This document shows positions 10,528-20,879 of a DNA stretch of 64,000 nt, one piece after another; positions within the stretch are counted from its first letter, which is position 1, and the number at the start of each line of letters is the position of its first letter. Origin of the DNA: Mycolicibacterium confluentis (GTDB taxonomy: Bacteria; Actinomycetota; Actinomycetes; Mycobacteriales; Mycobacteriaceae); the NCBI RefSeq assembly GCF_010729895.1, contig NZ_AP022612.1, positions 3,968,001 to 4,032,000 on the forward strand, given 5' to 3'. The notes below the pieces were generated by a model. It was not told the DNA's origin and ran no database searches. It saw nothing but the letters and a program-made list of their open reading frames with translations. The translations under genes were made by a program, and so were the position numbers.

Positions 10528-11043
10528 TCAGAAGTCGCCCGCGTGCCTGCGCAGGGTCTCGATCGAACCCGACAGCGCGGCGGTCTCCTCGGGTGAGATC
10601 CCGATGTCCGCGAAAACCTTCTCGTTCAGCGTCACGGTCGCGTCTTCCACCGTCGACCGACCGAGATCGGTGATCTCCACCAGCGTGGTGCGACCGTCGG
10701 TGGGGTGCGGCACCCGGCGCACCAGCCCACCGGCCTCCAACCGCCGAATGGCATGCGTGACGCTCGTGACGTGCACCTGAAGCCGGTCCGAGGCCTTGGT
10801 GATCGGCAGGGCCCCGTTGCGGCTGAAGGCCAGCAGTCGCAGCAGCTCGAACCGGGAGAAGCTCAGATCGTATGGGCGCAGCGCATTCTCGACCCGGGCC
10901 AGCAGAATCTGGTGGGCCCGCATGACCGACGTGACCGCCACCATGCCGTCGGCGACATCGCCCCAGCCAGCCCGCTCCCAATTGAAGCGGGCCTGGGCGA
11001 TCGGATCGGGCGGCTCGGCGGTCTCGGCCATCCGCACATTCAT
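10528..11043 (-). CDS. MarR-family transcriptional regulator
   Basis: A 171-residue winged-helix regulator: SFSRFELLRLLAFSRNGALPITKASDRLQVHVTSVTHAIRRLEAGGLVRRVPHPTDGRTTLVEIT contains the recognition helix and the wing (DGRTT), described here by its parts at roughly residues 60-125. The start is taken as the ATG at 11043 (MNVRMAETAEPP), 8 nt after the rslA stop; the ATG at 11031 is an alternative. It follows sigL-rslA, as the regulator Rv0737 follows them in M. tuberculosis. Targets and ligand are unknown. Confidence 0.85.
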   Translation of the reverse strand: MNVRMAETAEPPDPIAQARFNWERAGWGDVADGMVAVTSVMRAHQILLARVENALRPYDLSFSRFELLRLLAFSRNGALPITKASDRLQVHVTSVTHAIRRLEAGGLVRRVPHPTDGRTTLVEITDLGRSTVEDATVTLNEKVFADIGISPEETAALSGSIETLRRHAGDF

Positions 11044-11051
11044 ACCCCATG

Positions 11052-11810
11052 TCACAGGGTGCGCTGCAACAACACATCCCCGGTGTCGGCCGAGACGATC
11101 TGCACCGAGGCGATCTGCTCCATCGGCATCGACGTGCTGGCGCTCGGCAGCGCCGTGGCCGCAGGCAGGGCCCGCCACGTCGCCAACCGCGTCTGGCTGC
11201 CGTCGCGCCCCACCGCCACCATCGCCAGGGTGTCGCCGGTGTCCCCGTCGTCGTCGGAATGACCGTTCGAGTCGGCGGCCCAGCTGTGATACGTGCACTC
11301 AAGCTGGATGTGTGTGCCCCAGTCTCGGCTGGACAACGCGACCGTGGCCTCGTACTCCGAGGCCACCACGGGCGTCATCGGCATCGCCTGCACGATGTTG
11401 CCGGCCCCAGAGTCACCGGCGCCGAAGACACCCGAGCGCAGCGTCACGAACACCGCCAGCAGGAGCGCAACGGCCGCGACCGTGGCCACTGCGGCCGTGG
11501 CCAGCCGGATCCGATGCCTGCGGGCCTGCACTCGCGCCAGCAGGTTGTCCAGGAGACGCTCGGGAAGCGGTGGGGCCGCCATGACCGTCCCACAGTCGCC
11601 CGCCGCGGCCACGGCGTCGCGGTCCAGGAGCGCCAACAGGGCCGGCATGCCACTGATGGCCGACACCGCCTCCCGGCAGCCCGCGCAGCCCGCCAGGTGA
11701 CGCTCGTACTCGTGGCGTTGCGCAGTCGACAACGAACCCAGGACATAGGCGGCGTCCCACAGTTCGTAAGGATCGGCACCAGTTCCCTGCGCGCCGACGT
11801 CGGCGGTCAT
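11052..11810 (-). CDS. rslA: Zinc-containing anti-sigma factor RslA
   Basis: Membrane anti-sigma factor that holds SigL inactive and releases it on oxidation. It has 252 residues. The N-terminal anti-sigma domain carries the ZAS motif H38-x3-C42-x2-C45 (HLAGCAGC), preceded by WDAAYVLGSLS, which is nearly the same in M. tuberculosis RslA. One membrane span lies at about 103-124, followed by an extracytoplasmic C-terminal domain. The ATG at 11810 overlaps the sigL stop (ATGA), so sigma and anti-sigma are made in step. Confidence 0.92.
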   Translation of the reverse strand: MTADVGAQGTGADPYELWDAAYVLGSLSTAQRHEYERHLAGCAGCREAVSAISGMPALLALLDRDAVAAAGDCGTVMAAPPLPERLLDNLLARVQARRHRIRLATAAVATVAAVALLLAVFVTLRSGVFGAGDSGAGNIVQAMPMTPVVASEYEATVALSSRDWGTHIQLECTYHSWAADSNGHSDDDGDTGDTLAMVAVGRDGSQTRLATWRALPAATALPSASTSMPMEQIASVQIVSADTGDVLLQRTL

Positions 11811-12331
11811 CGAGTCACCCCCATCTCCTGAAGTGTCAGGCGCAGCGCCCGCACCGCGTAGTGCAGTCGCGATTTCACAGTCCCCTCGGCGATGTCGAGG
11901 TCGGCGGCGATCTGCGCCGTGGTCCAGCCCAGGAAGTATGACCGGCGGATCACCGCGCGGTGATCGTCGGACAACCGCGCCAGCGCATCGCCGACGAGCA
12001 GACGATCCAGCGCCGCGTTCACTTCGGCGGCACCGGGCCCCTCCGGTTCGGGCGCCGACTCCAGCGAGGTGACCTCGCGGCGGAATCGGGCGCTGCGCCG
12101 TTCGTCGATGATCATGTTTCTGGCCACGGTGAACAACCAGGCCCGCGCCGACCTCTCCCCGTCCTGGGTCACCTCGGGATGCTGCCAAGCCCGCAGCAGC
12201 GTCTCCTGGACGACATCTTCGGCCCTGGTCCGGTCGCCGGTCAGGTGCACCGCATAACGCCACAGCGCGGCGGCGTGCTCGTCGTAGAGCACCCGCATGA
12301 GCTCAGGCTCGGGATCATCCTGGTCGTACAC
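11807..12331 (-). CDS. sigL: ECF RNA polymerase sigma factor SigL
   Basis: A 174-residue ECF sigma factor. Region 2 covers about residues 12-80 (LYDEHAAALWRYAVHLTG, VVQETLLRAWQHPEV, ARNMIIDERRSARFR) and region 4 about 110-172 (LSDDHRAVIRRSY, IAEGTVKSRLHYAVRALRLT). The sequence closely follows M. tuberculosis SigL, and the order secY-adk-map-sigL-rslA-marR is the same. The start is GTG at 12331. A SigL-type promoter just upstream indicates autoregulation. Confidence 0.93.
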   Translation of the reverse strand: MYDQDDPEPELMRVLYDEHAAALWRYAVHLTGDRTRAEDVVQETLLRAWQHPEVTQDGERSARAWLFTVARNMIIDERRSARFRREVTSLESAPEPEGPGAAEVNAALDRLLVGDALARLSDDHRAVIRRSYFLGWTTAQIAADLDIAEGTVKSRLHYAVRALRLTLQEMGVTR

Positions 12332-12354
12332 CGTGTCACCAACCTCTCGCCGGT

Positions 12355-12382
12355 GAAACGAGACCGGTGAGCTATCGGTTCA
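12355..12382 (-). promoter_or_regulatory. SigL-type autoregulatory promoter
   Basis: On the minus strand, TGAACC (12377-12382) is followed by a 16-nt spacer and CGTTTC (12355-12360), 24 nt before the sigL start. TGAACC and CGT are the -35 and -10 features described for SigL-dependent promoters in M. tuberculosis, where sigL transcribes its own operon. Confidence 0.7.
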
Positions 12383-12403
12383 AGTGTGCGCCTGCTCAGG
12401 TGA

Positions 12404-13210
12404 TCAACCGAGCGGCAAAGTCAGGATCCTCGGCCCGTCCTCGGTGACGGCCACGGTGTGCTCCCAGTGCGCGGCCCGGGTTCCGTCGGTGGTCACCACG
12501 GTCCAGTCGTCGTCGAGCACCTCGGTGTGGACGGTGCCCAGCGTGAGCATCGGCTCGATGGCCAACACCGAGCCCACCTCGAGGTGCGGCCCGCGACCGG
12601 GGCGGCCCTCGTTGGGCAGGAACGGATCCATGTGCATGCTGCGGCCGATGCCGTGTCCGCCGTAGCCCTCAACGATCCCGTACTTGCGGCCGTACTTCAC
12701 CTCGGCGGCGCGCGTGCCCTGTTCGATGGCGTGCGAGACGTCGGTCAACCGGTTGCCGGGCAGCATGGCCGCGATACCGGCCTCCATCGACTCCCGGGTT
12801 GCCGCCGAGAGCGATTCGTCGGCCGGGATCAGCTCGCCGATCCCGAACGTGACCGCGGAGTCGCCATGCCAGCCGTCGACGATCGCGCCGCAGTCGATCG
12901 ACACCAGGTCACCCACGACGAGCACCTCAGACGCCGACGGGATGCCGTGGACGACACGGTCGTTGACCGACGAGCAGATCGTCGCCGGAAAACCGTGGTA
13001 GCCGAGGAAGGACGGGGTGCCACCGCCGTCGCGGATCACCTGCTCGGCGATCTCGTCGAGGTCCTTGGTGGTCATGCCGGGCGCCGCCGCCTCGCGCACA
13101 GCGTTCAGGGCTGCGGCGACCAGGCCGCCTGCCACGGCCATTGCGTCGAGTTCGGCCGCACTCCGCTGCGGGACGACCTTGCGACCGCGAAGACCCGGCA
13201 GCGAAACCAT
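12404..13210 (-). CDS. map: Methionine aminopeptidase type I
   Basis: Removes the initiator Met from nascent proteins. It has 268 residues with the pita-bread fold. Metal ligands are the Asp of SIDCGA (after VVGDLV), the Asp of WHGDSAVTF, His in GYGGHGIG, and Glu in LAIEPMLT and in the final [11 protein letters not shown]. It corresponds in position to mapA of M. tuberculosis (adk-mapA-sigL). The ATG at 13210 is 9 nt after the adk stop. Confidence 0.95.
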   Translation of the reverse strand: MVSLPGLRGRKVVPQRSAAELDAMAVAGGLVAAALNAVREAAAPGMTTKDLDEIAEQVIRDGGGTPSFLGYHGFPATICSSVNDRVVHGIPSASEVLVVGDLVSIDCGAIVDGWHGDSAVTFGIGELIPADESLSAATRESMEAGIAAMLPGNRLTDVSHAIEQGTRAAEVKYGRKYGIVEGYGGHGIGRSMHMDPFLPNEGRPGRGPHLEVGSVLAIEPMLTLGTVHTEVLDDDWTVVTTDGTRAAHWEHTVAVTEDGPRILTLPLG

Positions 13211-13219
13211 GACGAGCCC

Positions 13220-13765
13220 CTAGATGCCGAGCGACGTGAGGGCGCGCGCGAAGACCTCGTCCAGCGCACCCACGGCGTCGACCGTCTTGACGGCGTCGCC
13301 GTAGTGGTCCAGCAGCGGTGCGGTCTCCTCGCGGTAGACCCGCATCCGGTTGCGGATGACGTCCTCGGTGTCGTCGGCGCGACCGCGGCCCTTGAGCCGA
13401 GCCACCAGTTCGTCCTCGGGAACCCGGAACTCCAGCACCGCGTCGAGCGCGAGGCCACGCTTGGCGAGCATCTCTGCCAGCGCCTGGGCCTGCTCCACCG
13501 AACGCGGGTAGCCGTCGAGGATGAACCCGTTGGCCGCGTCCGCCTCGTCGAGACGGTCGTCCACGAGTGCATTGGTCAGCGTCGCGGGCACCAGGTTGCC
13601 GGCGTCGAGGTACTTCTTGGCTTCCAGGCCCAGTTCGGTCTCATTGCTGATGTTGTGCCGGAACAGGTCACCGGTCGAGATCTGCGGGACTCCGAGCTTC
13701 TCGGCCAGCTTGACGGCCTGGGTCCCCTTGCCCGCACCGGGCGGACCGAGCAAAACGATTCTCAC
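13220..13765 (-). CDS. adk: Adenylate kinase
   Basis: Interconverts ATP + AMP and 2 ADP. A 181-residue short-form enzyme (no zinc lid domain), as in other actinobacteria. P-loop GPPGAGKGT is at residues 7-15, followed by [11 protein letters not shown] (AMP site) and [14 protein letters not shown]. It starts with GTG, overlapping the TGA of secY (GTGA), so the pair is translationally coupled. Confidence 0.97.
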   Translation of the reverse strand: MRIVLLGPPGAGKGTQAVKLAEKLGVPQISTGDLFRHNISNETELGLEAKKYLDAGNLVPATLTNALVDDRLDEADAANGFILDGYPRSVEQAQALAEMLAKRGLALDAVLEFRVPEDELVARLKGRGRADDTEDVIRNRMRVYREETAPLLDHYGDAVKTVDAVGALDEVFARALTSLGI

Positions 13766-15087
13766 TTCAAGAACCCTTCATAGTTGCGCTGCATCAGCTG
13801 GCTTTCGATCTGCTTCACGGTGTCGAGGCCGACACCAATCATGATGAGCACCGCGGTGCCGCCGAACGGCAGGTTTTGGACTCCGCCGCCGCTGCCCATC
13901 TCGAGGAACAGGTTGGGCAGGACCGCGATGACACCGAGATAGATCGAACCCGGCAGGGTGATTCGGCTCAGGACGTACCGCAGGTAATCCGCGGTGGGAC
14001 GGCCGGGGCGGATGCCGGGGATGAAGCCGCCGAACTTCTTCATGTTGTCGGACTGCTCGTCGGCGTTGAACGTGATCGACACGTAGAAGTACGTGAAGAA
14101 GATGATCAGGCCGAAGTAGACGGCGATGTAGATCGGATCTGCGGGGTTGGTCAGGTGCTCGGCGATGAACTTGTTCCACCAGCCGTTACTGGCCTCGGTG
14201 CGCCCGCTCTGAATCAGCTGCGTGATCAGGTTGGGGATGTAGATCAGCGAGGACGCGAAGATCACCGGGATGACGCCCGCCTGGTTGACCTTCAGCGGCA
14301 GGTAGGTCGAGGTGCCGCCGTACATGCGCCGGCCGACCATGCGCTTGGCGTACTGCACCGGGATGCGGCGCTGGCCCTGCTCGACGAAGACCACGCCGAC
14401 GATGATGATGAACGCCGCGATGCACACGAGCGTGAAGACCATGCCGCCGCGGCCGTCGAGGATCGACTTGCCCTCGGCGGGGATACGGGCGGCGATGCCG
14501 GCGAAGATCAGCAGCGACATGCCGTTGCCGATGCCGCGCTCGGTGACCAGCTCGCCCATCCACATCACCAGGGCCGCACCCGCGGTCATGACGATGACGA
14601 TGACGACCAGGTTGAAGATGCTCTGGTCAGGGATGATGTCGAGCGTGCAGCCCTGCAGCAGGCCGCCGTTGGCCGCCAGCGCCACGATCGACGTGGCCTG
14701 AAGGATGGCCAGCGCGATCGACAGATAACGCGTGTACTGCGTCATCTTGGCCTGACCGGCCTGCCCCTCCTTGCGAAGCTGCTCGAAGCGCGGGATGACC
14801 ACCGTCAACAGCTGCACGATGATGCTCGCGGTGATGTAAGGCATGACGCCGACCGCGAAGACCGCCAACTGCAGCAGAGCGCCGCCCGAGAAGAGGTTGA
14901 TCAGCGAGTAGATCTGGCCCGACTCACCGCCACTGACCTGCTCGATGCACTGCTGGACATTGCTGTAGTTGACACCGGGTGAGGGCAGCGAGGCACCAGC
15001 GCGATAGAGAATCACGATGCCCAGCGTGAAGAGGATCTTGCGCCTCAGGTCAGGTGTCCGCAGCGACGAGATGAAAGCTGAGAGCAC
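13762..15087 (-). CDS. secY: Protein translocase subunit SecY
   Basis: Channel subunit of the Sec translocon in the cytoplasmic membrane. It has 441 residues with ten predicted membrane spans. Signature segments are [23 protein letters not shown] (in parts) and the plug/TM5 region [29 protein letters not shown] start at 15087 with AGGAGGA just upstream. Unlike most bacteria, secY is not directly after rplO: methyltransferases, sppA and other genes lie between, as in M. tuberculosis. Confidence 0.97.
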   Translation of the reverse strand: MLSAFISSLRTPDLRRKILFTLGIVILYRAGASLPSPGVNYSNVQQCIEQVSGGESGQIYSLINLFSGGALLQLAVFAVGVMPYITASIIVQLLTVVIPRFEQLRKEGQAGQAKMTQYTRYLSIALAILQATSIVALAANGGLLQGCTLDIIPDQSIFNLVVIVIVMTAGAALVMWMGELVTERGIGNGMSLLIFAGIAARIPAEGKSILDGRGGMVFTLVCIAAFIIIVGVVFVEQGQRRIPVQYAKRMVGRRMYGGTSTYLPLKVNQAGVIPVIFASSLIYIPNLITQLIQSGRTEASNGWWNKFIAEHLTNPADPIYIAVYFGLIIFFTYFYVSITFNADEQSDNMKKFGGFIPGIRPGRPTADYLRYVLSRITLPGSIYLGVIAVLPNLFLEMGSGGGVQNLPFGGTAVLIMIGVGLDTVKQIESQLMQRNYEGFLK

Positions 15088-15364
15088 TCTTCCTCCTGGG
15101 CAGCCGACGGATGCCGACGGCGTGCCGATGGGGCTGGCTTGTATCCGGCTAAGCCAGCGACGGGTTTGACCATTTCAGACGCGCCGAATCCGGCGGCGTC
15201 CAGCAGTCTACGAGAGTAACAGCTGGTGTTGGTACGCCCCGCATCGCGCACGTGTCACCGCGCCACGCGCGTCGGGCTTCACAGCATTCGCTCAGTTCGG
15301 CGGGCGTACGCTCGAAACAGCTCGTTATACAGTCTAATGATCTTCAGTTCGGAGGACTCCCCTC

Positions 15365-16276
15365 ATGCCACGCACTGAGAACGACACCTGGGATCTGGCC
15401 TCGAGCGTGGGAGCCACAGCCACCATGGTGGCCGCGGCCCGGGCGGTGGCCAGCCGCGAAGAACATGCGGTGATCGATGATCCCTTCGCCGAACCACTGG
15501 TTCGCGCCGTGGGCATCGACTTCTTCACGCGCCTGGCCAGCGGCGAACTCCACCCCGCCGACCTCGACACCGAGGAGTCGCCGGCCGGAATGCGCCGATT
15601 CGCCGACGGGATGGCCGCCCGCACCCGTTTCTTCGACGACTTCTTTCTTTCCGCTGGCGAGGCGGGCATTCGCCAGGCCGTGATCCTGGCCTCGGGCCTG
15701 GACGCCCGCGGCTTCCGCCTGGCGTGGCCCGCGGGCACCGTGGTCTTCGAGATCGACCAACCCGAGGTCATCGCGTTCAAGACCGAGACACTGGGCGGAC
15801 TGAACGCAGCGCCCACCGCCGAACTGCGGCCCGTCGCCGTCGACCTGCGCGCCGACTGGCCCGCCGCGCTCCGGGAGGCGGGCTTCGACGCGAGCGCCCC
15901 GACCGCGTGGATCGCCGAAGGACTGCTCGGCTACCTGCCTCCGGACGCCCAGGACCGACTGTTGGATCAGATCACCGCACTGAGCGCCCCGGGGAGTCGC
16001 TTCGCCGCCGAGAGCGTGCCCAGCCACCCCGATGACGATGAGGTCCGGGACCGGATGAAGGCCTCGGCCGATCGCTGGCGCGAGCACGGCTTCGACATCG
16101 ACTTCTCGGAACTGGTGTTCCTCGGTGAGCGCGCCGAGGTCTCCGAGTACCTGCGCGCCCACGGGTGGTCCACCACGTCCACCACGGCCAACGACCTGCT
16201 GACCCGGTACGGGCTGCCCCCACTGGGACCGGACGAATCCTTCGCCGAGATCACCTACGTCAGCGCGGCCCGGTGA
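15365..16276 (+). CDS. SAM-dependent methyltransferase, TIGR00027 family (copy 1 of 4)
   Basis: A 303-residue class I methyltransferase of the mycobacterial leucine-carboxyl-methyltransferase-like family. Diagnostic blocks are [20 protein letters not shown] at the N-terminus, [14 protein letters not shown] (SAM motif I) and [10 protein letters not shown] (acidic residue for SAM ribose). The start is ATG at 15365 with GGAGGA before it; a possible -10 TACAGT is at 15328-15333. The first of four paralogues in a head-to-tail operon; it ends by overlapping the next start (GTGA). The methyl acceptor is unknown for the whole family. Confidence 0.93.
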   Translation: MPRTENDTWDLASSVGATATMVAAARAVASREEHAVIDDPFAEPLVRAVGIDFFTRLASGELHPADLDTEESPAGMRRFADGMAARTRFFDDFFLSAGEAGIRQAVILASGLDARGFRLAWPAGTVVFEIDQPEVIAFKTETLGGLNAAPTAELRPVAVDLRADWPAALREAGFDASAPTAWIAEGLLGYLPPDAQDRLLDQITALSAPGSRFAAESVPSHPDDDEVRDRMKASADRWREHGFDIDFSELVFLGERAEVSEYLRAHGWSTTSTTANDLLTRYGLPPLGPDESFAEITYVSAAR

Positions 16277-17199
16277 GCACAAGGTCGCGGTCCGACGCCG
16301 ACAGCTGGGACCTGGCGTCGAGTGTGGGCGCCACGGCCACCATGGTCGCGGCGGCGCGCGCGCTTGCGTCCGCGGATCCCGATCCGCTGATCGATGATCC
16401 GTACGCCGCTGCCCTGGTGCGCGCGGTCGGCATCGACTTCTTCACCAGGCTCGTCGACGGCACGCTGGACTCCGGTGACGATCGCAGCGCCACGGCGGTC
16501 CGACTCATGGTCGACGCCATGGCGGTGCGCACCCGATTCTTCGACGACTTCTTCCTCGACGCCGGACGGGCCGGGATCCGGCAGGCCGTCATCCTGGCAG
16601 CCGGACTGGACTCGCGGCCGTACCGGCTGGCCTGGGCGCCCGGCACCGTCGTCTACGAGATCGACCAACCGAAGGTCATGGCGGCCAAGGCGGCCGCCAT
16701 GTCCGAGTTGGGCGCGACACCGGCCACCGCGCATCATGCGGTAGGCGTCGACCTGCGCGATGACTGGCCCAAGGCCCTGTGTGACAGCGGTTTCGACCCG
16801 ACCTCCCCTGCCGCGTTCAGCGCCGAGGGCCTGCTCATGTACCTGCCTCCGGAGGCCCAGGACCGGTTGTTCGACGACATCACCGCGTTGTCGGCCGCCG
16901 GCAGCCGCATCGCCACCGAGTTCCACGGCGGCGACTTCGGTGCGAGCATGGCCGAGCGCACGCAGGGTCTGACCGGGGCGTGGCAGGCCGACGGCTTCGA
17001 CCTCGACCTGGGGACACTGATGTATCACGGGGAACGCAGCAACGTCGTGGACTACCTGCTTGACCGAGGGTGGCAGGTGCACACCCGCGACCGCGCTGAC
17101 GTCTACCGCGACTACGGAAAGCAGTTCCCGAGCGACGAGATGATCGCGCCACTGCGAAATTCGGTGGCAGTGACAGCGATCCGAGACCAGGAGAAGTGA
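16273..17199 (+). CDS. SAM-dependent methyltransferase, TIGR00027 family (copy 2 of 4)
   Basis: A 308-residue paralogue: [23 protein letters not shown] motif [15 protein letters not shown], then [10 protein letters not shown]. It starts at the GTG (16273) that overlaps the TGA of copy 1; a longer in-frame ATG at 16165 lies within copy 1 and is rejected. It differs from the others in the C-terminal third ([17 protein letters not shown]), where substrate specificity is likely to sit. Substrate unknown. Confidence 0.92.
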   Translation: MSTRSRSDADSWDLASSVGATATMVAAARALASADPDPLIDDPYAAALVRAVGIDFFTRLVDGTLDSGDDRSATAVRLMVDAMAVRTRFFDDFFLDAGRAGIRQAVILAAGLDSRPYRLAWAPGTVVYEIDQPKVMAAKAAAMSELGATPATAHHAVGVDLRDDWPKALCDSGFDPTSPAAFSAEGLLMYLPPEAQDRLFDDITALSAAGSRIATEFHGGDFGASMAERTQGLTGAWQADGFDLDLGTLMYHGERSNVVDYLLDRGWQVHTRDRADVYRDYGKQFPSDEMIAPLRNSVAVTAIRDQEK

Positions 17200-18116
17200 T
17201 GACCCGCACCGACGACGACACCTGGGATCTGGCCTCCAGCGTGGGCGCCACCGCGACCTCGGTCGCCGCCTCCCGAGCCTTCGCCACCCGGCAGGCCGAC
17301 CCGCTGATCACCGACCCCTACGCGCACCTGCTGGTCAAGGCCGTCGGCATTCCGCACTTCAACCGCGTCGCCGACGGCGAGATCGACTTCGACACCGATC
17401 CGCTGTTCGACAGCCAGACCATGTGCGAGCAGATCGCGGTGCGCACCCGGTTCTTCGACGACTTCCTCACCAGTGCGACGCAGGCCGACGACGGACCCGG
17501 CATCCGGCAGGTGGTGATCCTGGCCTCGGGCTTGGACACCCGCGCCTACCGGCTGCAATGGCCCGCGGGCACCGTGGTCTTCGAGATCGACCAGCCGACC
17601 GTCATCGACTTCAAGACCCGCGTTCTCGCCGATGCGGGCGCCACACCGGCCGCCGAGCGCCGCACCGTCGGCGTCGACCTGCGCCACGACTGGCCGCAGG
17701 CGTTGCGCGACGCGGGGTTCGCCCCGGACCGCCCGACGGCCTGGATCGCCGAGGGGCTGCTGATCTATCTGCCGCCGGACGCCCAGGACCGGTTGCTCGA
17801 CGACATCTCGGCACTCTCGGCGCCCGGAAGTCGGCTGGCCACCGAGCACATGGACTCCCGCGCACTCAACGGCGACTGGGCCAAGGCGCTGACCGAACGC
17901 GCCCGCAGGCACGGCAGCGACATCAGGCTCGACGAACTGTTCTACACCGGCGAGCGCACCTCGGCCGCCGACCATCTGACCGCCCACGGCTGGCGCACCA
18001 CCATCGAAACGACCCGCGAGGTCTACCGCGCCAACGGGTTCAACCCGCCTGCCGACGAACTGCTCGGCATGATTGGCGATTCCGGCTATCTCACGGCGAC
18101 ACTGGAGCGCTCATGA
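17199..18116 (+). CDS. SAM-dependent methyltransferase, TIGR00027 family (copy 3 of 4)
   Basis: A 305-residue paralogue: [20 protein letters not shown], motif [26 protein letters not shown] chose the ATG at 17199, which overlaps the preceding TGA (TGATG), because it gives the same MTRT start as copy 4; GTG at 17196 would add one residue. The most diverged of the four near the N-terminus ([18 protein letters not shown] against [11 protein letters not shown] in the others). Confidence 0.92.
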   Translation: MTRTDDDTWDLASSVGATATSVAASRAFATRQADPLITDPYAHLLVKAVGIPHFNRVADGEIDFDTDPLFDSQTMCEQIAVRTRFFDDFLTSATQADDGPGIRQVVILASGLDTRAYRLQWPAGTVVFEIDQPTVIDFKTRVLADAGATPAAERRTVGVDLRHDWPQALRDAGFAPDRPTAWIAEGLLIYLPPDAQDRLLDDISALSAPGSRLATEHMDSRALNGDWAKALTERARRHGSDIRLDELFYTGERTSAADHLTAHGWRTTIETTREVYRANGFNPPADELLGMIGDSGYLTATLERS

Positions 18117-19024
18117 CTCGCACGCCCGACGACTCCTGGGACCTGGCCTCCAGCGTCGGGGCCACCGCCACGATGGTGGCCGCGGCGCGCGCGCTGGCCA
18201 GCGCGGCACCCGATGCGCTGATCCACGACCCGTTCGCCGCTCCCCTGGTGCGTGCGGTCGGCATCGAGTTCTTCACGCGCATGCTCGACGGAGACCTGGA
18301 CCTCTCCGCGTTCCCGAATGGATCGCCGGAGCGCGTCCAGGCGCTGATCGACTCCATGGCCGTGCGCACGAGGTTCTTCGACGACTGCTGCACCGCGGCC
18401 GCCGCGGCCGGCGTGCGCCAGTTCGTCATCCTGGCCTCTGGCCTGGACTCGCGGGCCTATCGCCTCGACTGGCCGGACGGCACGGTGGTCTACGAGATCG
18501 ACCAACCCGACGTGGTCGAGTTCAAGTCCCGCGCACTGGCCAACCTCGGTGCGCAACCCACCGCCGACCGCCGCACGGTGGCGATCGACCTGCGCGACGA
18601 CTGGCCGTCGGCGTTGCGGGACGCGGGCTTCGACGCAGGCGTCCCGACGGCGTGGCTGGCCGAGGGCCTGCTGATCTACCTCCCGGCTGAGGCCCAGGAT
18701 CGGCTGTTCGACCAGATCACCGAGCTGTCCGTGCCGGGAAGCGCGGTCGCAACCGAGTACGCGCCGGGCATCATGGACTTCGACGCCGAGAAGGCACGCG
18801 AGATGTCGGAATCACTGCGCACGCAGGGCCTCGACCTCGACATGTCCTCACTGGTCTACGCCGGGCAGCGCAGCCACGTCATGGAATACCTCGGCAGCCT
18901 GCGCTGGCACGTGACGGGAGTCCCGCGCAACGACCTGCTCACCCAGGCCGGCCGGCCGCTGCCCCCAGTCGACGACAACGACGCGCTCGGCGAGATCGTC
19001 TACGTCAGCGCGCAGTTGAGCTAG
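18113..19024 (+). CDS. SAM-dependent methyltransferase, TIGR00027 family (copy 4 of 4)
   Basis: A 303-residue paralogue: [20 protein letters not shown], motif [25 protein letters not shown]. The ATG at 18113 overlaps the TGA of copy 3 (ATGA), so all four reading frames are coupled. The stop TAG is 7 nt from the convergent sppA stop. M. tuberculosis keeps members of the same family here (Rv0725c, Rv0726c, Rv0731c). Substrate unknown. Confidence 0.93.
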   Translation: MTRTPDDSWDLASSVGATATMVAAARALASAAPDALIHDPFAAPLVRAVGIEFFTRMLDGDLDLSAFPNGSPERVQALIDSMAVRTRFFDDCCTAAAAAGVRQFVILASGLDSRAYRLDWPDGTVVYEIDQPDVVEFKSRALANLGAQPTADRRTVAIDLRDDWPSALRDAGFDAGVPTAWLAEGLLIYLPAEAQDRLFDQITELSVPGSAVATEYAPGIMDFDAEKAREMSESLRTQGLDLDMSSLVYAGQRSHVMEYLGSLRWHVTGVPRNDLLTQAGRPLPPVDDNDALGEIVYVSAQLS

Positions 19025-19030
19025 CCCCGG

Positions 19031-20812
19031 TCAGAATCGGCTGTTCCCCAGCCACACAGCGTTCGCCCCGGTCAGCTGGCGCTGCGCCGAGTCCACGCCC
19101 GCGGCCAGACCACGCACCACCAGCGCCGTGGCCGCCTCCGGCAGCGACGCAGCGCGCTGCGAGGACGGCTTGGGACGCAGCATCTCCCGCATCGACGACC
19201 CCGGGAAGCTGACAACCTTGACCTTGACGTCGGGGTCCAGGCCGGCCAGCACCTTGGCCCGGCGGACCGCGGTGCGCAGTCCGCCCAACTCGTCGACCAG
19301 CCCGTGCTCGTGCGCGTCGGCGCCCGTCCAGACCCGTCCGCGGGCCACCTCGTGCACAGCCTCGACGGTCAGTCCGCGGCCCTCGGCGACCCGTTCGACG
19401 AAGTCGGCGTAGAGCAGATCCGTCTCGGCCTCCACGCGCGCGCGCTGCTGGTCGGTGAACGGCGCGTTGGTCGACCAGGCATCGGCGTTCTCGTTGGTGC
19501 GCACGGCGTCGAAGCCGACGCCCAACCGGCCCTTGAGGTCTCGCGCGATGAGCTTCCCGGTGATCACCCCGATGGACCCGGTGATCGTGCCGGGGTTGGC
19601 GACGATCTCATCGGCGGACATCGAAACGTAGTAGCCCCCTGAGGCGGCGACGGAACCCATCGACGCCACAACGGGCTTGCCGGCCTCGCGGGCCCGGACC
19701 ACCTCACGCCAGATGGTCTCCGAACCGCTCACCGAGCCGCCGGGGCTGTCGACCCGCAGGACGATGGCCGCGACCCGGTCGTCGGCGACGGCCTCGCGCA
19801 GGGCCGCCGCGATCGTGTCGCCGCCGGCGCTGGCGCCGCCGATCGGCAACATCTGGCGGCCTCCGCGACCGCTCACGATCGGTCCGGCCACCGTCACGAC
19901 CGCCACCGAAGCGCGACCTCGGCGCCCCGGCACCGAGACGCTCGGCAACTCAGGCCGACCGGTCCGGGCATAGCGGGCCAGATACAGCCGCGGCGGTGCG
20001 TCCTCGCTGTCCGGCGGAACCCCCTCGACCCCAACCAGTTCGGCGATCCGTCCGTAGGCTTCGTCACGGAAGCCGATCCGGTCGACCAGGCCCCCGGCCA
20101 CGGCGTCGTCGCGCAGCAGCGGAGCGCGGTCGGCCAGCGCATCGACGGCCGCGACGTCGAGGTTCCGCGAGGCCGCGACGCCCTCCCACACCTGGGCGGC
20201 CAGGCTCTCCACCATCCGGGCGTCGGCCTCGCGGTGCGCCTCGGTGTAGCCGTCCTCGGTGAAGATGTTGGCCGCCGACTTGTACTCACCGCGCGCGACG
20301 AACTGCGCCTCGATGCCTGCCTTCTCGAACGCGTCGCGCAGGAAGAGCGGACTGGTCGCGAAGCCGATCAGCCCGACCGTGCCCGAGGGCTGCATCCACA
20401 CCTCGCCGAAAGCCGAAGCCAGGTAGTAGGACAACGTGCCGGGGTAGGTCTCCGCCCATGCCAGCGAGGGCTTCCGGGCGGTGAACTCGATGATCGCGTC
20501 GCGCAACTCCTGGACCGGTCCGGGAGGTGCGGCGGTCATCTGCACGCGGGCGATCAACCCGGCCACGCGATCGTCGTCCGCGGCCCGGTGGATCGCGGCG
20601 ACGGTCTCGCGCAGCGTCAGTGGACGGTCCGCCCCGGTGAGGGCCGAAAGCATCGCCAACGGGTCGAATCCCACGGTCTCCGGCGGCGCGTGCTGCAGGT
20701 CCAGTTCCAGGACGCACTTGTCGGGCACGCCGTGATGACGGGCGGTGTCGACCCGACGCACCAGGGCACGGACGTCGTCGGGGCCGGGAACGCCGGACAG
20801 GAAGGAGAACAT
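19031..20812 (-). CDS. sppA: Signal peptide peptidase SppA, 67K type (protease IV)
   Basis: Membrane-associated serine protease that degrades leftover signal peptides. At 593 residues it is the long, tandem-domain form. The catalytic dyad is Lys178 in the first half (GEYKSAANIF) and Ser391 in the second (SVAASGGYYVSMSADEI). No strong N-terminal membrane anchor is visible, as in its M. tuberculosis orthologue Rv0724 as I recall it. Divergent from the serine-hydrolase gene; 67 nt separate the two starts. Confidence 0.93.
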   Translation of the reverse strand: MFSFLSGVPGPDDVRALVRRVDTARHHGVPDKCVLELDLQHAPPETVGFDPLAMLSALTGADRPLTLRETVAAIHRAADDDRVAGLIARVQMTAAPPGPVQELRDAIIEFTARKPSLAWAETYPGTLSYYLASAFGEVWMQPSGTVGLIGFATSPLFLRDAFEKAGIEAQFVARGEYKSAANIFTEDGYTEAHREADARMVESLAAQVWEGVAASRNLDVAAVDALADRAPLLRDDAVAGGLVDRIGFRDEAYGRIAELVGVEGVPPDSEDAPPRLYLARYARTGRPELPSVSVPGRRGRASVAVVTVAGPIVSGRGGRQMLPIGGASAGGDTIAAALREAVADDRVAAIVLRVDSPGGSVSGSETIWREVVRAREAGKPVVASMGSVAASGGYYVSMSADEIVANPGTITGSIGVITGKLIARDLKGRLGVGFDAVRTNENADAWSTNAPFTDQQRARVEAETDLLYADFVERVAEGRGLTVEAVHEVARGRVWTGADAHEHGLVDELGGLRTAVRRAKVLAGLDPDVKVKVVSFPGSSMREMLRPKPSSQRAASLPEAATALVVRGLAAGVDSAQRQLTGANAVWLGNSRF

Positions 20813-20879
20813 GAATTCGAGCGTACCGACGCTGCGAATCGCCGCCGCGGGACATAATCCCGGCAGTCAGGAGGTGGCC

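Noticed and set aside
15088..15364. Possible gene between secY and the methyltransferases
   Set aside because: Only short frames without family resemblance; divergent promoter region.
16165..16272. Longer start for methyltransferase copy 2
   Set aside because: It would lie within copy 1; the GTG at 16273 overlaps the stop and gives the family N-terminus.
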